Shown here: one piece after another, positions 35,028 through 46,414 of the stretch
How positions within the stretch are numbered: position 1 is the stretch's first letter
Layout: the number at the start of each line of letters is the position of its first letter
Assembly (NCBI RefSeq): GCF_001412655.1
Contig: NZ_CP012996.1
Span: forward strand, 4,774,001-4,838,000
Reading direction: 5' to 3'
DNA length: 64,000 nucleotides
DNA from: Pedobacter sp. PACM 27299
Lineage (GTDB): Bacteria; Bacteroidota; Bacteroidia; Sphingobacteriales; Sphingobacteriaceae
Made by a program: the position numbers and the translations under genes
The notes under the pieces: generated by a model
Databases searched by the model: none
Told to the model about the DNA's origin: nothing
The model's input: only the letters and a program-made list of their open reading frames with translations

Positions 35028-38000
35028 ATGAAATTAAAGTTATTATTTCTGTTTGCTTTTTACATATTAACACTTCCAACATCCGCACAGAATATACCAA
35101 AGTTACCTAGTGCCCCTGATATTGCTGTACTAAATAAATTTATCGATTTCCCTGTAAATAAAAGTACCGGTACAGTAGGCATAACTATACCAATATACAC
35201 TATTGATGTAAATGGATATAGTTTACCGATATCTTTATCATATCACACCGGAGGCATTAAAGTCTCTGAAGTCGCTGGATCTTTAGGGCTGGGGTGGGCA
35301 TTAAGTGCCGGAGGGCAAATATCAAGATCGATAAACGGTAAAAATGATGATGGTGGTTATTTTACACATGGGGGCTTTTTCCGTTATTCGTAGAAACCAT
35401 AATTGATGTAAATGCCCCACCTAAACCTCAAGGTCATGCTTATTATAAGGATTCTTTTACGAATGCCGATCAAGATTTAGAACCTGATGTTTATTATTTT
35501 AGCATAAATGGTTATTCTGGAAAATTCATTTTCGATAAGAATAAAAAAGTACATTTAATTCCAGAACAAGATGTCATTATTCAAACCGACAACCTTAACT
35601 CATTTAACATTAAAACTCCAGATGGAGTTAAATTTTTATTTGAGGACAAAGTAGACAGAAATATATATTCTGACATAGCAGTAGGAAATGTTGAAAATAC
35701 AAGTGCATGGCACCTTTCAAAAATTATAACTAATAAAAACGATACAGTAAATTTCCTTTACAACGAAATTAGTTATACATCAAGAGAAAAATCATTATCT
35801 ACAGAGAAGGGAGGAATGGCTGGTATATGTGTGAATTGTATAACCAAAGAAGCACAGACAAGATTGTATGGTTATATTATTAGTGAAATTTCTTACAAAA
35901 CTACTAAAGTTAAATTCAATTATAAATCTGAAAGAAGATTAGATGTAAAAGACGGGGGAACTTCACATGCATTAAATGACATCTCCATATATGATAATTT
36001 GTCTAACAGCCTAATAAAAAAAACTATTTTTTCAACCAGCTATTTCCAAAGCAATGATAACACACTAACAATCAATGGAATACCATCAATCATTGATGAT
36101 TACTTGCAAAAAAGATTAAGACTTGATGAAATTTTGGAAATCTCTAATCTTGGTAAGGTGACTCCAGCTTATAAGTTTTCTTACAATAAGCATAATAAGT
36201 CGTTAAAGTTACCGCATAGATTATCAAATGCTCAAGATCATTGGGGTTACTACAATGGAGCTTCTCAAAATCTATGCTTGATAGGACAATATACATGGCT
36301 TAACTCTTCAGGTGTTTATGAATGTAATTTGGCAGATAGATTTGTTCATTCAAACTATAACAAAGCTTTTATATTGGACGAAATTATCCATACCACTAAA
36401 GGAACCACTAAATATTTCTACGACAATGACACAGATTTCCTACCCGGATTAAGAATAAAAGAAATTCAAAGTTTTTCTGGAGAAACGGCAGACGTTCAGT
36501 CTAAGCTTTACGAATACTCAAATGTTTCTATTGCTGGAGGAATACCTGTTTATAGACAGCAATATGATATTACTGAGATGCATCCTGGAACAATTGTTAA
36601 TTCAGGATCAGTAGCAGTAGGCAGTACTTATTGCGATGAGAACTATGTAGAACCTTATCTGGCTTTCCAAAACCCAATAAATTTTTCTGGAGATTTTTTT
36701 GGAAGCAATGCCTATTATGGGCTTGTAAGAGAGAGTATACCTAATAATGGATATACTGAGTCATACTTTTCTACTGAAGAATCGGATGACATTATGTTGG
36801 ATGCTTCCGTATATCCATTAATAATTAATAAACCTGGCTTGCTTTCCGGCAAGTTAATTCGTGAAACAACCCACAATGAAGAAGGAAAGTTGATTAAGGA
36901 GTCTAATTTCATCTATCGCAAGTATTATCGATTAATTGTAAAGGAGGAAGATTGCGCAAAGTTCATTAATTCGACTTGCTTCGAAAATGTTAGATTCTTC
37001 CCTTTATATACTGGTTTCGCTTTTTTAGTAAAAAAAGAAGAAATATCATTTAGTGGATTCAACGAGAACAAAATAATCACAGAATATAGTTATGATGGAA
37101 TTCCTGATGTTTTCAAAAATGGTGAATGGGCTATGAAAATGAACTTATTAATGCCAGCTCCATTACATCATTTCATTTCAGGCACCCGTACTTCTTTAAG
37201 TGATAAATCAGAATTAATAGTTCAATCGAAATATCCAATAGATTATTCATCTGATATCAATGGATGGGCAACTACAAATAATTGGGATGCGGCATCATTA
37301 GCAATAAAGCACATGATTTCTAATTGGATAATTAATAAACCAATAGAACAGATAAACATTATAAAACGCGAAAACTCTGAGTATGTAATATCTTCTAATT
37401 TATTCACGTATGATTTTTTTTCTACTGCGGCTTTTTCTGGCATAAATATTAAATCAGTATTTGAGTTAAAACTTCAAAACCCAATTTCTTACAACGTGGG
37501 TTTTTCATCAAAAATTATCAAAGAAGGAAATAATTACAAATTCAATTTTAATGAAAATTACAAACCAAATATAATATTTGACGCATACGATTCCAATAAT
37601 AATCTTCTGCAATACCATGAAATGTACAAACCAAACACAGCTTTATTAAGAGGTTATAAAAAAAGTTTAATAACTGTAAGTGCGGTTAATGCGGCATTTG
37701 ATGAAGTATATTATGATGGTTTTGAGGAAAATCTTAACGTGAATGTACTAACTGATAAAAATAGCTCATATAATGGATTAAGATACATGAAAGCTAATAG
37801 CCTATTTATTGGCTGGATTAAGCCTAATGCCAAAACTTACATAATTACATATTGGTATCTTGTTGGGTTGGTTTGGAAATATGAAGAACAAATCTATGAT
37901 GGACCTCTTACCCTATCCAAAGGAACAGGTTATGATGATATTTGTATTTACCCTTCTGATGCTAAGATAATGATATACAACTACAAACCCCTTATTGGAC

Positions 38001-38908
38001 TAGAAAGTTTGACTGATTCGAGAGGAAATGTGAAACATTTTGAATATGATGATTTCAACAGACTCGAATCAATAAAAGATCAAAATAAAGATATAATCGG
38101 CGCATATATATATCATTATAATACGATTACAACTAATTTTCTAAACTCAGCGACAAGTATTACATTCAAAAAAGAAGGATGCCCCAATCAAGCTGTGGGT
38201 TCTTCTATAATTTATACTATCCCTGAAGGGAAATATAGTTCACCTTTTAGTCAAAAAGAAGCTGATGGAATGGCTCAAGAGGATCTAAAGAAAAATGGTC
38301 AAGCTTACGCAAATATACATGGGGAATGCTTAGGAGGAACCCAACCATATTTTAATGTTGATATGATTCGAAAATTTAAGGCCGAATGCGGCCCTGGTCA
38401 GGCAGGTGATGAAATAGAGTATATTGTTGATGCTGGAGACTTTAGTTCAATGATCAGCTTAAGTGACGCAAATAATAAAGCCCTGAATAAATTAATTTAT
38501 CAAGGACAACTTGAAGCAAATCTTACTTGCCGTGATATGGGACAAGTAGAGTGGGATAGTTCTGTATCGGACAACAATGCTAGAATAGTTAGTATTAAAT
38601 TCTATAATCTTAGCGGCACTACTCTATTATATCAATTAACAGCTCCAGAACTATATAATATGTATGATATTCATCACGTGAATACAGGAAATTATAAAAT
38701 AATTGTAGAAGTACATGGGGACTATTACGAAGATATTGAACAAACTGGCTACAAGTCATTAAAGATGACTTCTTCTTCTGTGCCAATCCAGCAAATTTGT
38801 CTTAAACACCCACAAGAAGGTAAAAACTCTATATATATATTTAATTCCGTTAGTATTGGATTAATGGGTAGTGTTAGGTTTGTTATAATGGGAGTGAATT
38901 GTAATTGA
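35028..38908 (+). pseudogene. RHS-partner protein with DUF5977-like repeats, one-base frameshift
   Basis: The gene begins with a signal peptide (ending PTSAQ) and the RHS-partner N-terminus (FPVNKSTGTVGITIPIY, LPISLSYHTGGIKV, GSLGLGWALSAGGQISRS). Frame 1 stops at TAG 35391, but the following frame is open from 35351 to the true stop at 38908 with no other stop, and its start (VETIIDVNAPPKP) continues the same protein. The total length is one base short of a multiple of three, so a single missing base in the G5CT5 tract near 35370-35380 explains it. Later domains are a YD-repeat (FEYDDFNRLESIKDQNK) and two DUF5977-like repeats (YSSPFSQKEADGMAQEDLKK; GDFSSMISLSDANNKALNKL). The alternatives are real inactivation, a homopolymer read error or -1 frameshifting. 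Confidence 0.75.
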
Positions 38909-38933
38909 TATAAATTGTAAATAGCAGCATACA

Positions 38934-41900
38934 ATGAGATTAAGGTATAAAATAATGGCACTAATCTGCACCCTAAGTACGACAAGACTTAGTGCTCAGG
39001 AGAGTATTTTTAAAAACGTTTATAATGGAGAAGCAGTAATTACATCTGCAGGTAGTATCACTTTTGAAAGTGGATTTCATGTCCCTTCTGGAGCAAATTT
39101 TAGAGCATTTATTACTAATAGCCCCTCTATGAACTGTAAATGGTTAGGTTCATTTGAAATTGAGAGCAGAAATTACATTCTTAGTTATTCTCCAAAGGTT
39201 GAAGGGATAAAAACAATAGAACAATTAAGAGCAAAAAGTATTTGTGCTGTCACGCCAACTATAAATTTCATTGATGGCCTCGGCCGTTCATTACAAACCG
39301 TTCAGATTGGAGCAAGTCCAAGTGGAAAAGATGTGGTTAAAACATTTAAGTATGATGCGAATGGTAGAGAAGTCATTAAATATTTACCATATTCCGATTT
39401 AAGTGGTCAAAATGGAAATTATAAGTCTGACGCAGTAGAAATAAATTCCGGAGTTTTTTCTTTCTATAATTCACCTAACAACCTAATTATCGGAATTGTA
39501 AAAACTCCAAATCCATATCAAGAGATTAAATTAGAAAACTCTCCTCTTAACAGGATGTTGGAGGAAGGGGCTCCAGGTGTTGATTGGCAATTATCCAATG
39601 GTCACACCACAAAAATTGAATATGGATTCAATGCTACAGATGAAGTTATATTATGGTTGGAAAATGGGAATTCCTGTGTGGGAAATTCATTTTTTTCTGA
39701 AAATCAATTATTTAAAAAAACTTTTAAGGATGAAAACTGGGTAAATGGTAAAACCGGAACCATTGAAGAGTTTAAAGATAAATTAGACAGAGTGATTTTA
39801 AAAAGATTATGGCAAAATGAGATGAATTCCTTATCAACATACTATGTCTATGATGACTTAAATAACTTACGGTATGTCATTCCACCAGGGCTTAATTTGC
39901 AGTCATTTAACGAAGGTAGCCCAGCTTTTAACAATTTCATTTATGCTTACTCTTATGATTCAGATAAAAAATTAGTTCGTAAAAAGATTCCAGGAAAAGG
40001 ATGGGAAGAAATGGTTTATAATAAAATCGGTCAACTTGTTTTAAGTAGAGATGCAAGACAGTTCATTTCTAAAAATTGGTCCTTTTACAAGTATGATGTA
40101 ATGGGAAGAAGGATCTTATCAGGCACTTTGACTAGTGAGGATACTAGGGAAAGCTGGCAGGAAAGATTTAAATCAAATGCACAAGTTAATATATGGGAAA
40201 ACCGTGATAATGATAATTTATGTGGTAATGGGACTGGCTACACTTCTATTTCTCTACCTTTGGATAGTGAAAGGGTCACATATAAAATAAATCAATATTT
40301 AAATGTAAATTATTATGACGACTATTCTTTTTATAATAACACTTTTAAAGGAGATACAGCTAGGCATACTTCAAGAACTAAAGACCTACTAACTGGCACT
40401 AGAAATTGTATTTTAGACAGTAATTTATTCATGCTAAAAACACATTATTACGATCTTAAAGGACAATTAGTACAAAGTCAAGAAGAGAATCACTTAGGGG
40501 GGAAAAATCTCGTAAATTTTGCTTACAATTTTGTTGGAAATGTAACGGATAAAAATCAAATAAATACAGTAGATGGAAGTTCTATTATCATTGCTTCCCG
40601 CTTTGAGTATGATCAGGGCGGCAGAAAGACAGGGACGTTTGTAAAAATAAATGATTCTCCTGAAGTTATGTTAAGCAAACTTGATTATAATGAACTAGGA
40701 CAAATTTGGAAAAAAGGTTTACACATTAAAGATCAAGGAGAAAATTTTCTCCAACAAACAGTTTATGAATATAACGAGCGAGGTTGGATAAAAAATAATA
40801 TTTCAAATGAGTTTAGTACAAAAATACTTTATCAGGACGGAAATTCACCACAATACAATGGAAACATATCCGCACAGCACTGGGGCTCAGCGAATAACTA
40901 TCCAAATAAATTCACTTACACATATGATGCAATAAACCGGCTTCTCAAAGCAATTAGCACAGGAGTGAGTATGTCGGAGGAGTTAAAATATGATGACATG
41001 GGAAACATCTCAATGCTAAACAGAGACGACCTTGGACAAAATCAATACAATTATACAGGGAATCGTTTGAATAACATCAGTAATGGACCGTTGGAAACTG
41101 GATTATATGAATACGATGCTAATGGAAATACAATTACAGATGGACGAAACCTAGTTAATGTGACTTATAATCAATTAAACCTTCCTGCTACTGTAAAAAA
41201 AACAGGATTAAACGTGGTATACACTTATAACTCCGAAGGAGTTAAGTTACAAAAAATAAGTAACGGAAATATTAGAAACTATGTTGGTGGCATTGAGTAT
41301 ATAGGTACTACTGTTGATTTGATTCATACTGAGGAAGGGATTGCCAGAAATAATTCGGGTGTATTTAGTTATGAGTATAATTTAACAGATCATCTGGGAA
41401 ATGTGCGCTATAGTTTCCGTCAGCATCATGAGACCGGATTATTAGACCGTTTACAAAGTGATGATTACTATGCTTTTGGAAAACGTAAATCTTCAGGTAC
41501 TTTTACCTCTACGTTAAATAAGTATCTATATAACGGAAAGGAAATTCAAGATGAATTGGATGGGCAATATGATTACGGTGCGAGGTTCTATGATCCGGTG
41601 ACAGGCCGCTTTAATACTATTGACAGATTTTCCGAGAAGTATTATGATTTGAGCCCTTATCAATATGGGGCAAATAATCCAATAAAGAATATTGATGTCA
41701 ATGGGGACAGTATAAATGTAGTTTTAATGCAGCAGTATGATAAAACGAATAGCACAAATCACGTTAGCCAAACATTAACTGATTTACAGTCTCAAACAGG
41801 TTTATCCCTCTCAATTGACGCCAAAGGCCAATTGAGTTACCTGAAAGACCCAGTATCAGGAACCCCATTTTTGAATATTCAAATGGGATCTGGAAATAAT

Positions 41901-42380
41901 TTAATGGGAGTAGGAAGTGCAGAAGCCAGAAATCTTATAACATCCGCCATTGATAATACTACTACAGGATATGCAAGAATAACTTCATCTGGATCCAGTG
42001 CACCATTAGGAGGCAACTTGATGAGTCTTAACCCCAGCCAAATTAATAACTTTATAAGTGGAGTAAATGGAGTGGATTCTAGGACACTAGGTTTTGGAAT
42101 GACATTTATGCACGAATTAACTCATTCAGGATTAGGAGGAGGATTGACCGATCCATCGAGGTCTGCAGGCTTTGGTCCAACAGGACCAACGGTTGACAGG
42201 ATGAACATTATTAGAAGTGAACTAAATGACAAAGGTGGTAATTATGGTCAAAGATCTTCTTACCAAGCTGTGATGACTACTCCAGGAGGTCCTGCGTATT
42301 TGCCATTTAGCCCTAGTTCATTAAATTCCCTAAAAGGAGGCATTGTTCCTGCAATCACCGATAAATTTATTAAATTCTAA
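38934..42380 (+). CDS. RHS-repeat protein with C-terminal zinc-metallopeptidase-like domain
   Basis: The 1148-residue secreted protein has a signal peptide (ending RLSAQ) and a module GSITFESGFHVPSGANFRAFI. A DUF6443-like region follows (YILSYSPKVEG, FIDGLGRSLQTVQIGA), then YD-repeats. The RHS core reads DHLGNVRYSFR, YLYNGKEIQDELDGQYDYGA and RFYDPVTGRFNTIDRFSEK, ending at NPIKNIDVNGD near residue 925. The remaining 220 residues differ in character and contain FMHELTHSGLGGG with HExxH at His1060-His1064, plus DRMNIIRSELND, resembling M91/NleD-like effector peptidases. RHS shells usually carry a variable C-terminal toxin, so a peptidase toxin is inferred. It lies 25 bases after its partner and 5 before a lipoprotein gene. 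Confidence 0.85.
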   Translation: MRLRYKIMALICTLSTTRLSAQESIFKNVYNGEAVITSAGSITFESGFHVPSGANFRAFITNSPSMNCKWLGSFEIESRNYILSYSPKVEGIKTIEQLRAKSICAVTPTINFIDGLGRSLQTVQIGASPSGKDVVKTFKYDANGREVIKYLPYSDLSGQNGNYKSDAVEINSGVFSFYNSPNNLIIGIVKTPNPYQEIKLENSPLNRMLEEGAPGVDWQLSNGHTTKIEYGFNATDEVILWLENGNSCVGNSFFSENQLFKKTFKDENWVNGKTGTIEEFKDKLDRVILKRLWQNEMNSLSTYYVYDDLNNLRYVIPPGLNLQSFNEGSPAFNNFIYAYSYDSDKKLVRKKIPGKGWEEMVYNKIGQLVLSRDARQFISKNWSFYKYDVMGRRILSGTLTSEDTRESWQERFKSNAQVNIWENRDNDNLCGNGTGYTSISLPLDSERVTYKINQYLNVNYYDDYSFYNNTFKGDTARHTSRTKDLLTGTRNCILDSNLFMLKTHYYDLKGQLVQSQEENHLGGKNLVNFAYNFVGNVTDKNQINTVDGSSIIIASRFEYDQGGRKTGTFVKINDSPEVMLSKLDYNELGQIWKKGLHIKDQGENFLQQTVYEYNERGWIKNNISNEFSTKILYQDGNSPQYNGNISAQHWGSANNYPNKFTYTYDAINRLLKAISTGVSMSEELKYDDMGNISMLNRDDLGQNQYNYTGNRLNNISNGPLETGLYEYDANGNTITDGRNLVNVTYNQLNLPATVKKTGLNVVYTYNSEGVKLQKISNGNIRNYVGGIEYIGTTVDLIHTEEGIARNNSGVFSYEYNLTDHLGNVRYSFRQHHETGLLDRLQSDDYYAFGKRKSSGTFTSTLNKYLYNGKEIQDELDGQYDYGARFYDPVTGRFNTIDRFSEKYYDLSPYQYGANNPIKNIDVNGDSINVVLMQQYDKTNSTNHVSQTLTDLQSQTGLSLSIDAKGQLSYLKDPVSGTPFLNIQMGSGNNLMGVGSAEARNLITSAIDNTTTGYARITSSGSSAPLGGNLMSLNPSQINNFISGVNGVDSRTLGFGMTFMHELTHSGLGGGLTDPSRSAGFGPTGPTVDRMNIIRSELNDKGGNYGQRSSYQAVMTTPGGPAYLPFSPSSLNSLKGGIVPAITDKFIKF

Positions 42381-42385
42381 TTGTT

Positions 42386-42913
42386 ATGAAAATATCATCA
42401 AGGTTACTAATTTTAAGTCTTTACTTTTTTAGCTGCAATGCATCAAAAGTCGAATTACCTTTGGAGAGATATAAGTCCAAATATAAATTAGCTTATGATT
42501 ATCTAATAATTAATCAAACATCTCAAAAAAACAATTTCACCATTGCTGATTCTACAGTTAATATTGATTTATCTCCGTTTTATGTTGAGTTGAGTTTAGA
42601 ATTTCATAAATCTAAAGATGCTACACTGTTCGAACTCGATAGTTTAAATCACACAACTTCAGCTGAATTTATGATTGAGACAAGTGACCTCAAGCAACAA
42701 CAAAACAAGGAGCTAAATCGCCCAACTTCTATTATATTTTTTTCCAAAATGCATGATTATATCTTAGCTGCCGAAATTCTGGATAATATCAGCAATCCAA
42801 AGGAAACTTATAAAAACGCTACGTCGTTTAATAACGGAACGCGTTACTTGTTTATATTCGATAAGAGAGGCAAAATCAAAAATGTTTATAAAAAAGGAAT
42901 TCAATACAATTAA
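42386..42913 (+). CDS. Small lipoprotein, candidate immunity protein
   Basis: The 175-residue protein starts 5 bases after the RHS stop, so it is in the same transcript. Its signal (MKISSRLLILSLYFFSC) has a plausible lipobox Cys at about residue 17, which would place it on the envelope. The rest (about 150 residues) has alternating charged and hydrophobic segments, such as NIDLSPFYVELSLEFHK and GTRYLFIFDKRGKIKNVY, and resembles no family I recognise. Immunity genes commonly lie directly after a polymorphic toxin, which is the main reason to suggest this role. The call is inference from position; a simple accessory lipoprotein is possible. Confidence 0.55.
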   Translation: MKISSRLLILSLYFFSCNASKVELPLERYKSKYKLAYDYLIINQTSQKNNFTIADSTVNIDLSPFYVELSLEFHKSKDATLFELDSLNHTTSAEFMIETSDLKQQQNKELNRPTSIIFFSKMHDYILAAEILDNISNPKETYKNATSFNNGTRYLFIFDKRGKIKNVYKKGIQYN

Positions 42914-43026
42914 TCAAAGCTATCTTGATATTAGAGTCTTCAGTGTAACTGGATATTCCAAATAAAGTTCTACCTGCTGTAGAAGAGATAATAATACTTA
43001 TAATTTTTATATCATATTTAGCTACC

Positions 43027-43386
43027 ATGAAAATAGAAGTCCACCAAAGTGAAGCAGTAAAAATTGCGGAAGTCATTTCGGATGTTATTATAGTGACGAA
43101 TGCCGAAGAAGGTTTGCAGCTGATGGTCGATTTATATTATCAGGACTTTGACAAAATCATCATTCCAGAGCAAAGTGTAACTCCTGATTTTTTTGATCTG
43201 AAAACAGGAATCGCTGGAGAAATCCTACAAAAGTTTTCCAACTACAGGGTGCAGTTAGTCATAGTTGGTGATTTTGCTAAATATCCAGGGCAGCGTATTC
43301 AGGAGTTCATCTATGAAAGCAACAAAGGCAGGCAGGTCAATTTTCTGGGTACAGTTGAAGAAGCGGTTGAACGGTTGTCTAAGTAA
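43027..43386 (+). CDS. DUF4180 protein
   Basis: The 119-residue cytoplasmic protein matches DUF4180: VHQSEAVKIAEVISDVIIVTNAEEGLQLMVDLYYQDFDKIIIPEQ, then FDLKTGIAGEILQKFSNYRVQLVIVGDF and FIYESNKGRQVNFLG. The pattern is alpha/beta, with a conserved GxxGEILQKFxNY segment. Homologues in many bacteria are of unknown function. It lies alone, 113 bases after the lipoprotein gene, and is convergent with the histidine kinase gene. Confidence 0.85.
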   Translation: MKIEVHQSEAVKIAEVISDVIIVTNAEEGLQLMVDLYYQDFDKIIIPEQSVTPDFFDLKTGIAGEILQKFSNYRVQLVIVGDFAKYPGQRIQEFIYESNKGRQVNFLGTVEEAVERLSK

Positions 43387-43460
43387 AGGTTTATCAGCAT
43401 TATTCTAAATCCGGTTTCCTTCACAAAGGCAATATATTTCATCTGCATTTTTCATTGTAT

Positions 43461-45707
43461 CTATTTGCACCATTTTTTTAGTTTAGCCATTAAGTCTTCC
43501 AGACGAATAGGTTTAGCAATATAATCGTCCATCCCAGCATTTAAACAATCTTGTTCATCCCCTTTTAGTGCATTGGCAGTTAACGCAATAATAACCGGCT
43601 GTTTAATTTGCTCTTTTCTGATCAGTTGAGTTGCTGTTAATCCGTCCATTACTGGCATATGCACGTCCATTAAGACCAGGTCATACTCTTTTTTATGAAT
43701 AGCCTCAATGGCTTCTTCTCCATTTTTCACCAGGTCTGGCTGATAACCCAATCGATTAAGAATATTAACGATTACCAATTGGTTTGGTAATTTATCCTCC
43801 GCAATCAGCAATGTACAAGGGAAATTTGCTGAAAAATCAGTCGACAATCTGTTTTGAAATACCTGTTCTTCTATCTCTTCATGCTTTCTTATTTGCAATG
43901 CATTTGAGACTTGTTCAGCAAGGATATGTTGGCGGATGGGCTTTGTCATCACAGAACAAAACAACGCAGGCTGACGCTCTTCAAAGTCTTCTCCAATAGA
44001 ACTGAGCAGAAGAATCGGAATAATTGGATAGCGCATCTTCATCAACTTGGCCAACATGACACCATCCATTCCAGGCATCTGCAGATCTGTAATCATTAAA
44101 TCAATTGCAGGATCAAGCGACAGCATTGCCAATGCCTGTTTAGCCGAACTTGCAGGTATAGGCTGTAATTTCCAATACTCAAGCTGCTTATTTAAAATAC
44201 TCAGGCTCGTCGCATTATCATCAACAATCATTACCTTTTTGCCAGCATGCTCAGTCATCATGTAATTGCTGGACGGCAAGGGTAACTTAGTTCCAGTTTG
44301 CGTCAGCATCATAAATGAGAAGGTTGATCCCTGATCCAGCTCAGTCTCTACATTAATTTCGCCACCCATAAGTTTGACCAGCTTTTCTGAGATTGCAAGG
44401 CCTAAGCCAGTACCGCCATACTTACGGGTTGTAGAAGAATCAACCTGTGTAAAAGAGTTAAACAGATTACCCAATTTATCAGCTGGTATTCCTATACCTG
44501 TATCACGTACTGCAAATTTGAGTTCGAACTGTCCATTTTGTAAAACACTCCCCATAGAAAGGGCTACAAAAACCTCCCCCTGCTCAGTAAATTTCATCGC
44601 GTTTCCAACCAAATTAATCAACACCTGCCTCAGGCGCAGCTGATCACCAACAATCTGCGAAGGAATATCTTCGTCGATATGATATATTAAATCCAACTGA
44701 AGTTCAGCAGATTTAATTGCAAATATGTCAAGAACATCTTCGATGCACTTCCGCAAATTAAAATCTTCAGACGCTAATTCCATATTGCCTGATTCTATTT
44801 TAGAGAAGTCCAGTACATCATTGATCACATTAATCAATGATTCGCCGCAATTAGCAATCACATCCGTAAACATATACTGCTCTTTATTCAAATCAGTTTC
44901 CTTTAAAAGCATCGCCATTCCCATTACCCCATTCATCGGGGTACGGATTTCATGGCTCATATTAGCCAGAAAAACACTTTTGGCCTGATTGGCCCGATCG
45001 GCTTCTGTCCTGGCTTTTTCCAATTCTAAATTCGCTTCTTTAAGCTGCTCGTTGGCTTTTTCCAATACCTCTTCATTCTGTTTCCGAACTGAGGATAGTT
45101 GAGCTTCTTTTTGCAGTTCAGCCATTGCTAAGGTCTGGACAATCTGCCTTTCATTTGATTTCCTTAGTAAGTAGGCCCATAATCCACAGATAAAAAAGAT
45201 CATGGCGGACAGCAATATATGAATTACAAAAGTCTGAAAATCAAAATAATCCAGCTGCGTAAAATAGATTCCGATTACCCCACTATTTTGCAAATAGCCA
45301 AATAATGCATGATGAACCATCACCACAATTAGCATAGGTATCTGTAATTTCCATTTCTCATAGGTGATTAACAGCGTACTGCCAATAAAGGCAAAGAAAT
45401 GCATTTCAAATAATCCATGCATCTGGTAAATAAACTGTGCCATAAAAATACCCAGCACAGCGCTTAAAACGTATTGATAAAGATCAGATGATGGTAAAAG
45501 ATATTTAACGGAATAATAAGCCAGTAAAGAAAGGCCACCTACTCCAAATGCAATTAACCAGGTATCATAAAATTGCGCAAAAATTAGCCCAAGTATGAAG
45601 TATCCCCATAAGAAGTAATTCATTAAACGATCGGTTCTTTCCTTTACTCCCAAGAAAAGCAAGTGATTTTGGTGATCAGAATTAGTGGTATGAAGGTTAG
45701 AAATCAT
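43461..45707 (-). CDS. Hybrid sensor histidine kinase with two receiver domains
   Basis: The 748-residue protein has an N-terminal membrane sensor of about six helices (residues 28-185), with no extracellular domain of size, then a coiled coil (about 195-240). The HisKA domain has [10 protein letters not shown] with phospho-His252. HATPase_c has N box [13 protein letters not shown]1 DTGIGIP and [12 protein letters not shown]. Receiver 1 carries phospho-Asp541 ([11 protein letters not shown]) and receiver 2 carries Asp681 ([11 protein letters not shown]). Signals pass by phosphorelay, but no DNA-binding domain is attached, so a separate output partner is needed. It lies 15 bases after the thioredoxin-like gene and probably shares its transcript. 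Confidence 0.93.
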   Translation of the reverse strand: MISNLHTTNSDHQNHLLFLGVKERTDRLMNYFLWGYFILGLIFAQFYDTWLIAFGVGGLSLLAYYSVKYLLPSSDLYQYVLSAVLGIFMAQFIYQMHGLFEMHFFAFIGSTLLITYEKWKLQIPMLIVVMVHHALFGYLQNSGVIGIYFTQLDYFDFQTFVIHILLSAMIFFICGLWAYLLRKSNERQIVQTLAMAELQKEAQLSSVRKQNEEVLEKANEQLKEANLELEKARTEADRANQAKSVFLANMSHEIRTPMNGVMGMAMLLKETDLNKEQYMFTDVIANCGESLINVINDVLDFSKIESGNMELASEDFNLRKCIEDVLDIFAIKSAELQLDLIYHIDEDIPSQIVGDQLRLRQVLINLVGNAMKFTEQGEVFVALSMGSVLQNGQFELKFAVRDTGIGIPADKLGNLFNSFTQVDSSTTRKYGGTGLGLAISEKLVKLMGGEINVETELDQGSTFSFMMLTQTGTKLPLPSSNYMMTEHAGKKVMIVDDNATSLSILNKQLEYWKLQPIPASSAKQALAMLSLDPAIDLMITDLQMPGMDGVMLAKLMKMRYPIIPILLLSSIGEDFEERQPALFCSVMTKPIRQHILAEQVSNALQIRKHEEIEEQVFQNRLSTDFSANFPCTLLIAEDKLPNQLVIVNILNRLGYQPDLVKNGEEAIEAIHKKEYDLVLMDVHMPVMDGLTATQLIRKEQIKQPVIIALTANALKGDEQDCLNAGMDDYIAKPIRLEDLMAKLKKWCK

Positions 45708-45722
45708 TACTTAAATTAATTA

Positions 45723-46313
45723 TTATCTGCAGTCTGGCAAAGTACAACCATAGGATTTTAGAGCTGCCTGACTGAAAACCAAGTCATTTTGTTTTTTCAA
45801 TAAACCATTCAATGCTATTTTTGCGAAACTGGTCTTTTCATCTGTACAATAACGAGTGGTGTTATAGTTCCCTCTATAATATAAATGCTGAGCCTGGTCT
45901 AATAAAACTGCCTGAGGGGTAGAATACACACCACAAGCTTCGGCAAGGCTTTTATCAAATAGAACAGGGATTTGGAGACCAAACTTATCCTGGATGCTTT
46001 CTGGAGTAAAAGATTTTGGACTCAATACCACTACTCTAAAATCAATACGATTGCCGTATTCTTTAACCAGTGATTTAAAATGCTTCATGTTGAATCTTGA
46101 ACAGGGACAGTCTGGATTAAAAAAATGAAGAAAAATTGGTTTACTATGGTTATTGTTCAAAGCCTCGTTAACGATCAAACTTCCTGTTTCCATAGATTTA
46201 TAGTTTTTAGGAATTGGCGTTGGCAATTGGTAGATGATATCGTTGTACCAGAATAGATACCCAATGAGAGAAAACAAAAATATTAACCAGGAAAATACGA
46301 GCGCTTTTTTCAT
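45723..46313 (-). CDS. Membrane-anchored thioredoxin-like protein
   Basis: The frame is open from 46364, but MKKALVFSW at 46313 begins a proper signal anchor, so this start gives 196 residues. One hydrophobic helix (LVFSWLIFLFSLIGYLFW) is followed by a thioredoxin fold: KPIFLHFFNPDCPCSRFNMKHF, IDFRVVVLSP, then VYSTPQAVLLDQAQHLYYRG. The active-site position is CPC (within NPDCPCSR) rather than CxxC, as in DUF6436-like proteins; redox activity is possible but changed. Located on the outer face of the inner membrane. It is followed 15 bases later by the hybrid kinase gene. Confidence 0.75.
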   Translation of the reverse strand: MKKALVFSWLIFLFSLIGYLFWYNDIIYQLPTPIPKNYKSMETGSLIVNEALNNNHSKPIFLHFFNPDCPCSRFNMKHFKSLVKEYGNRIDFRVVVLSPKSFTPESIQDKFGLQIPVLFDKSLAEACGVYSTPQAVLLDQAQHLYYRGNYNTTRYCTDEKTSFAKIALNGLLKKQNDLVFSQAALKSYGCTLPDCR

Positions 46314-46414
46314 ATTGAAATACAAAATAATATTAGGTTGTATTTGTAAGTCCAATAACGGCATTTATTATATTAAACGGAAGTAAATATCAAACATACC
46401 TATTATTTCTCTTC

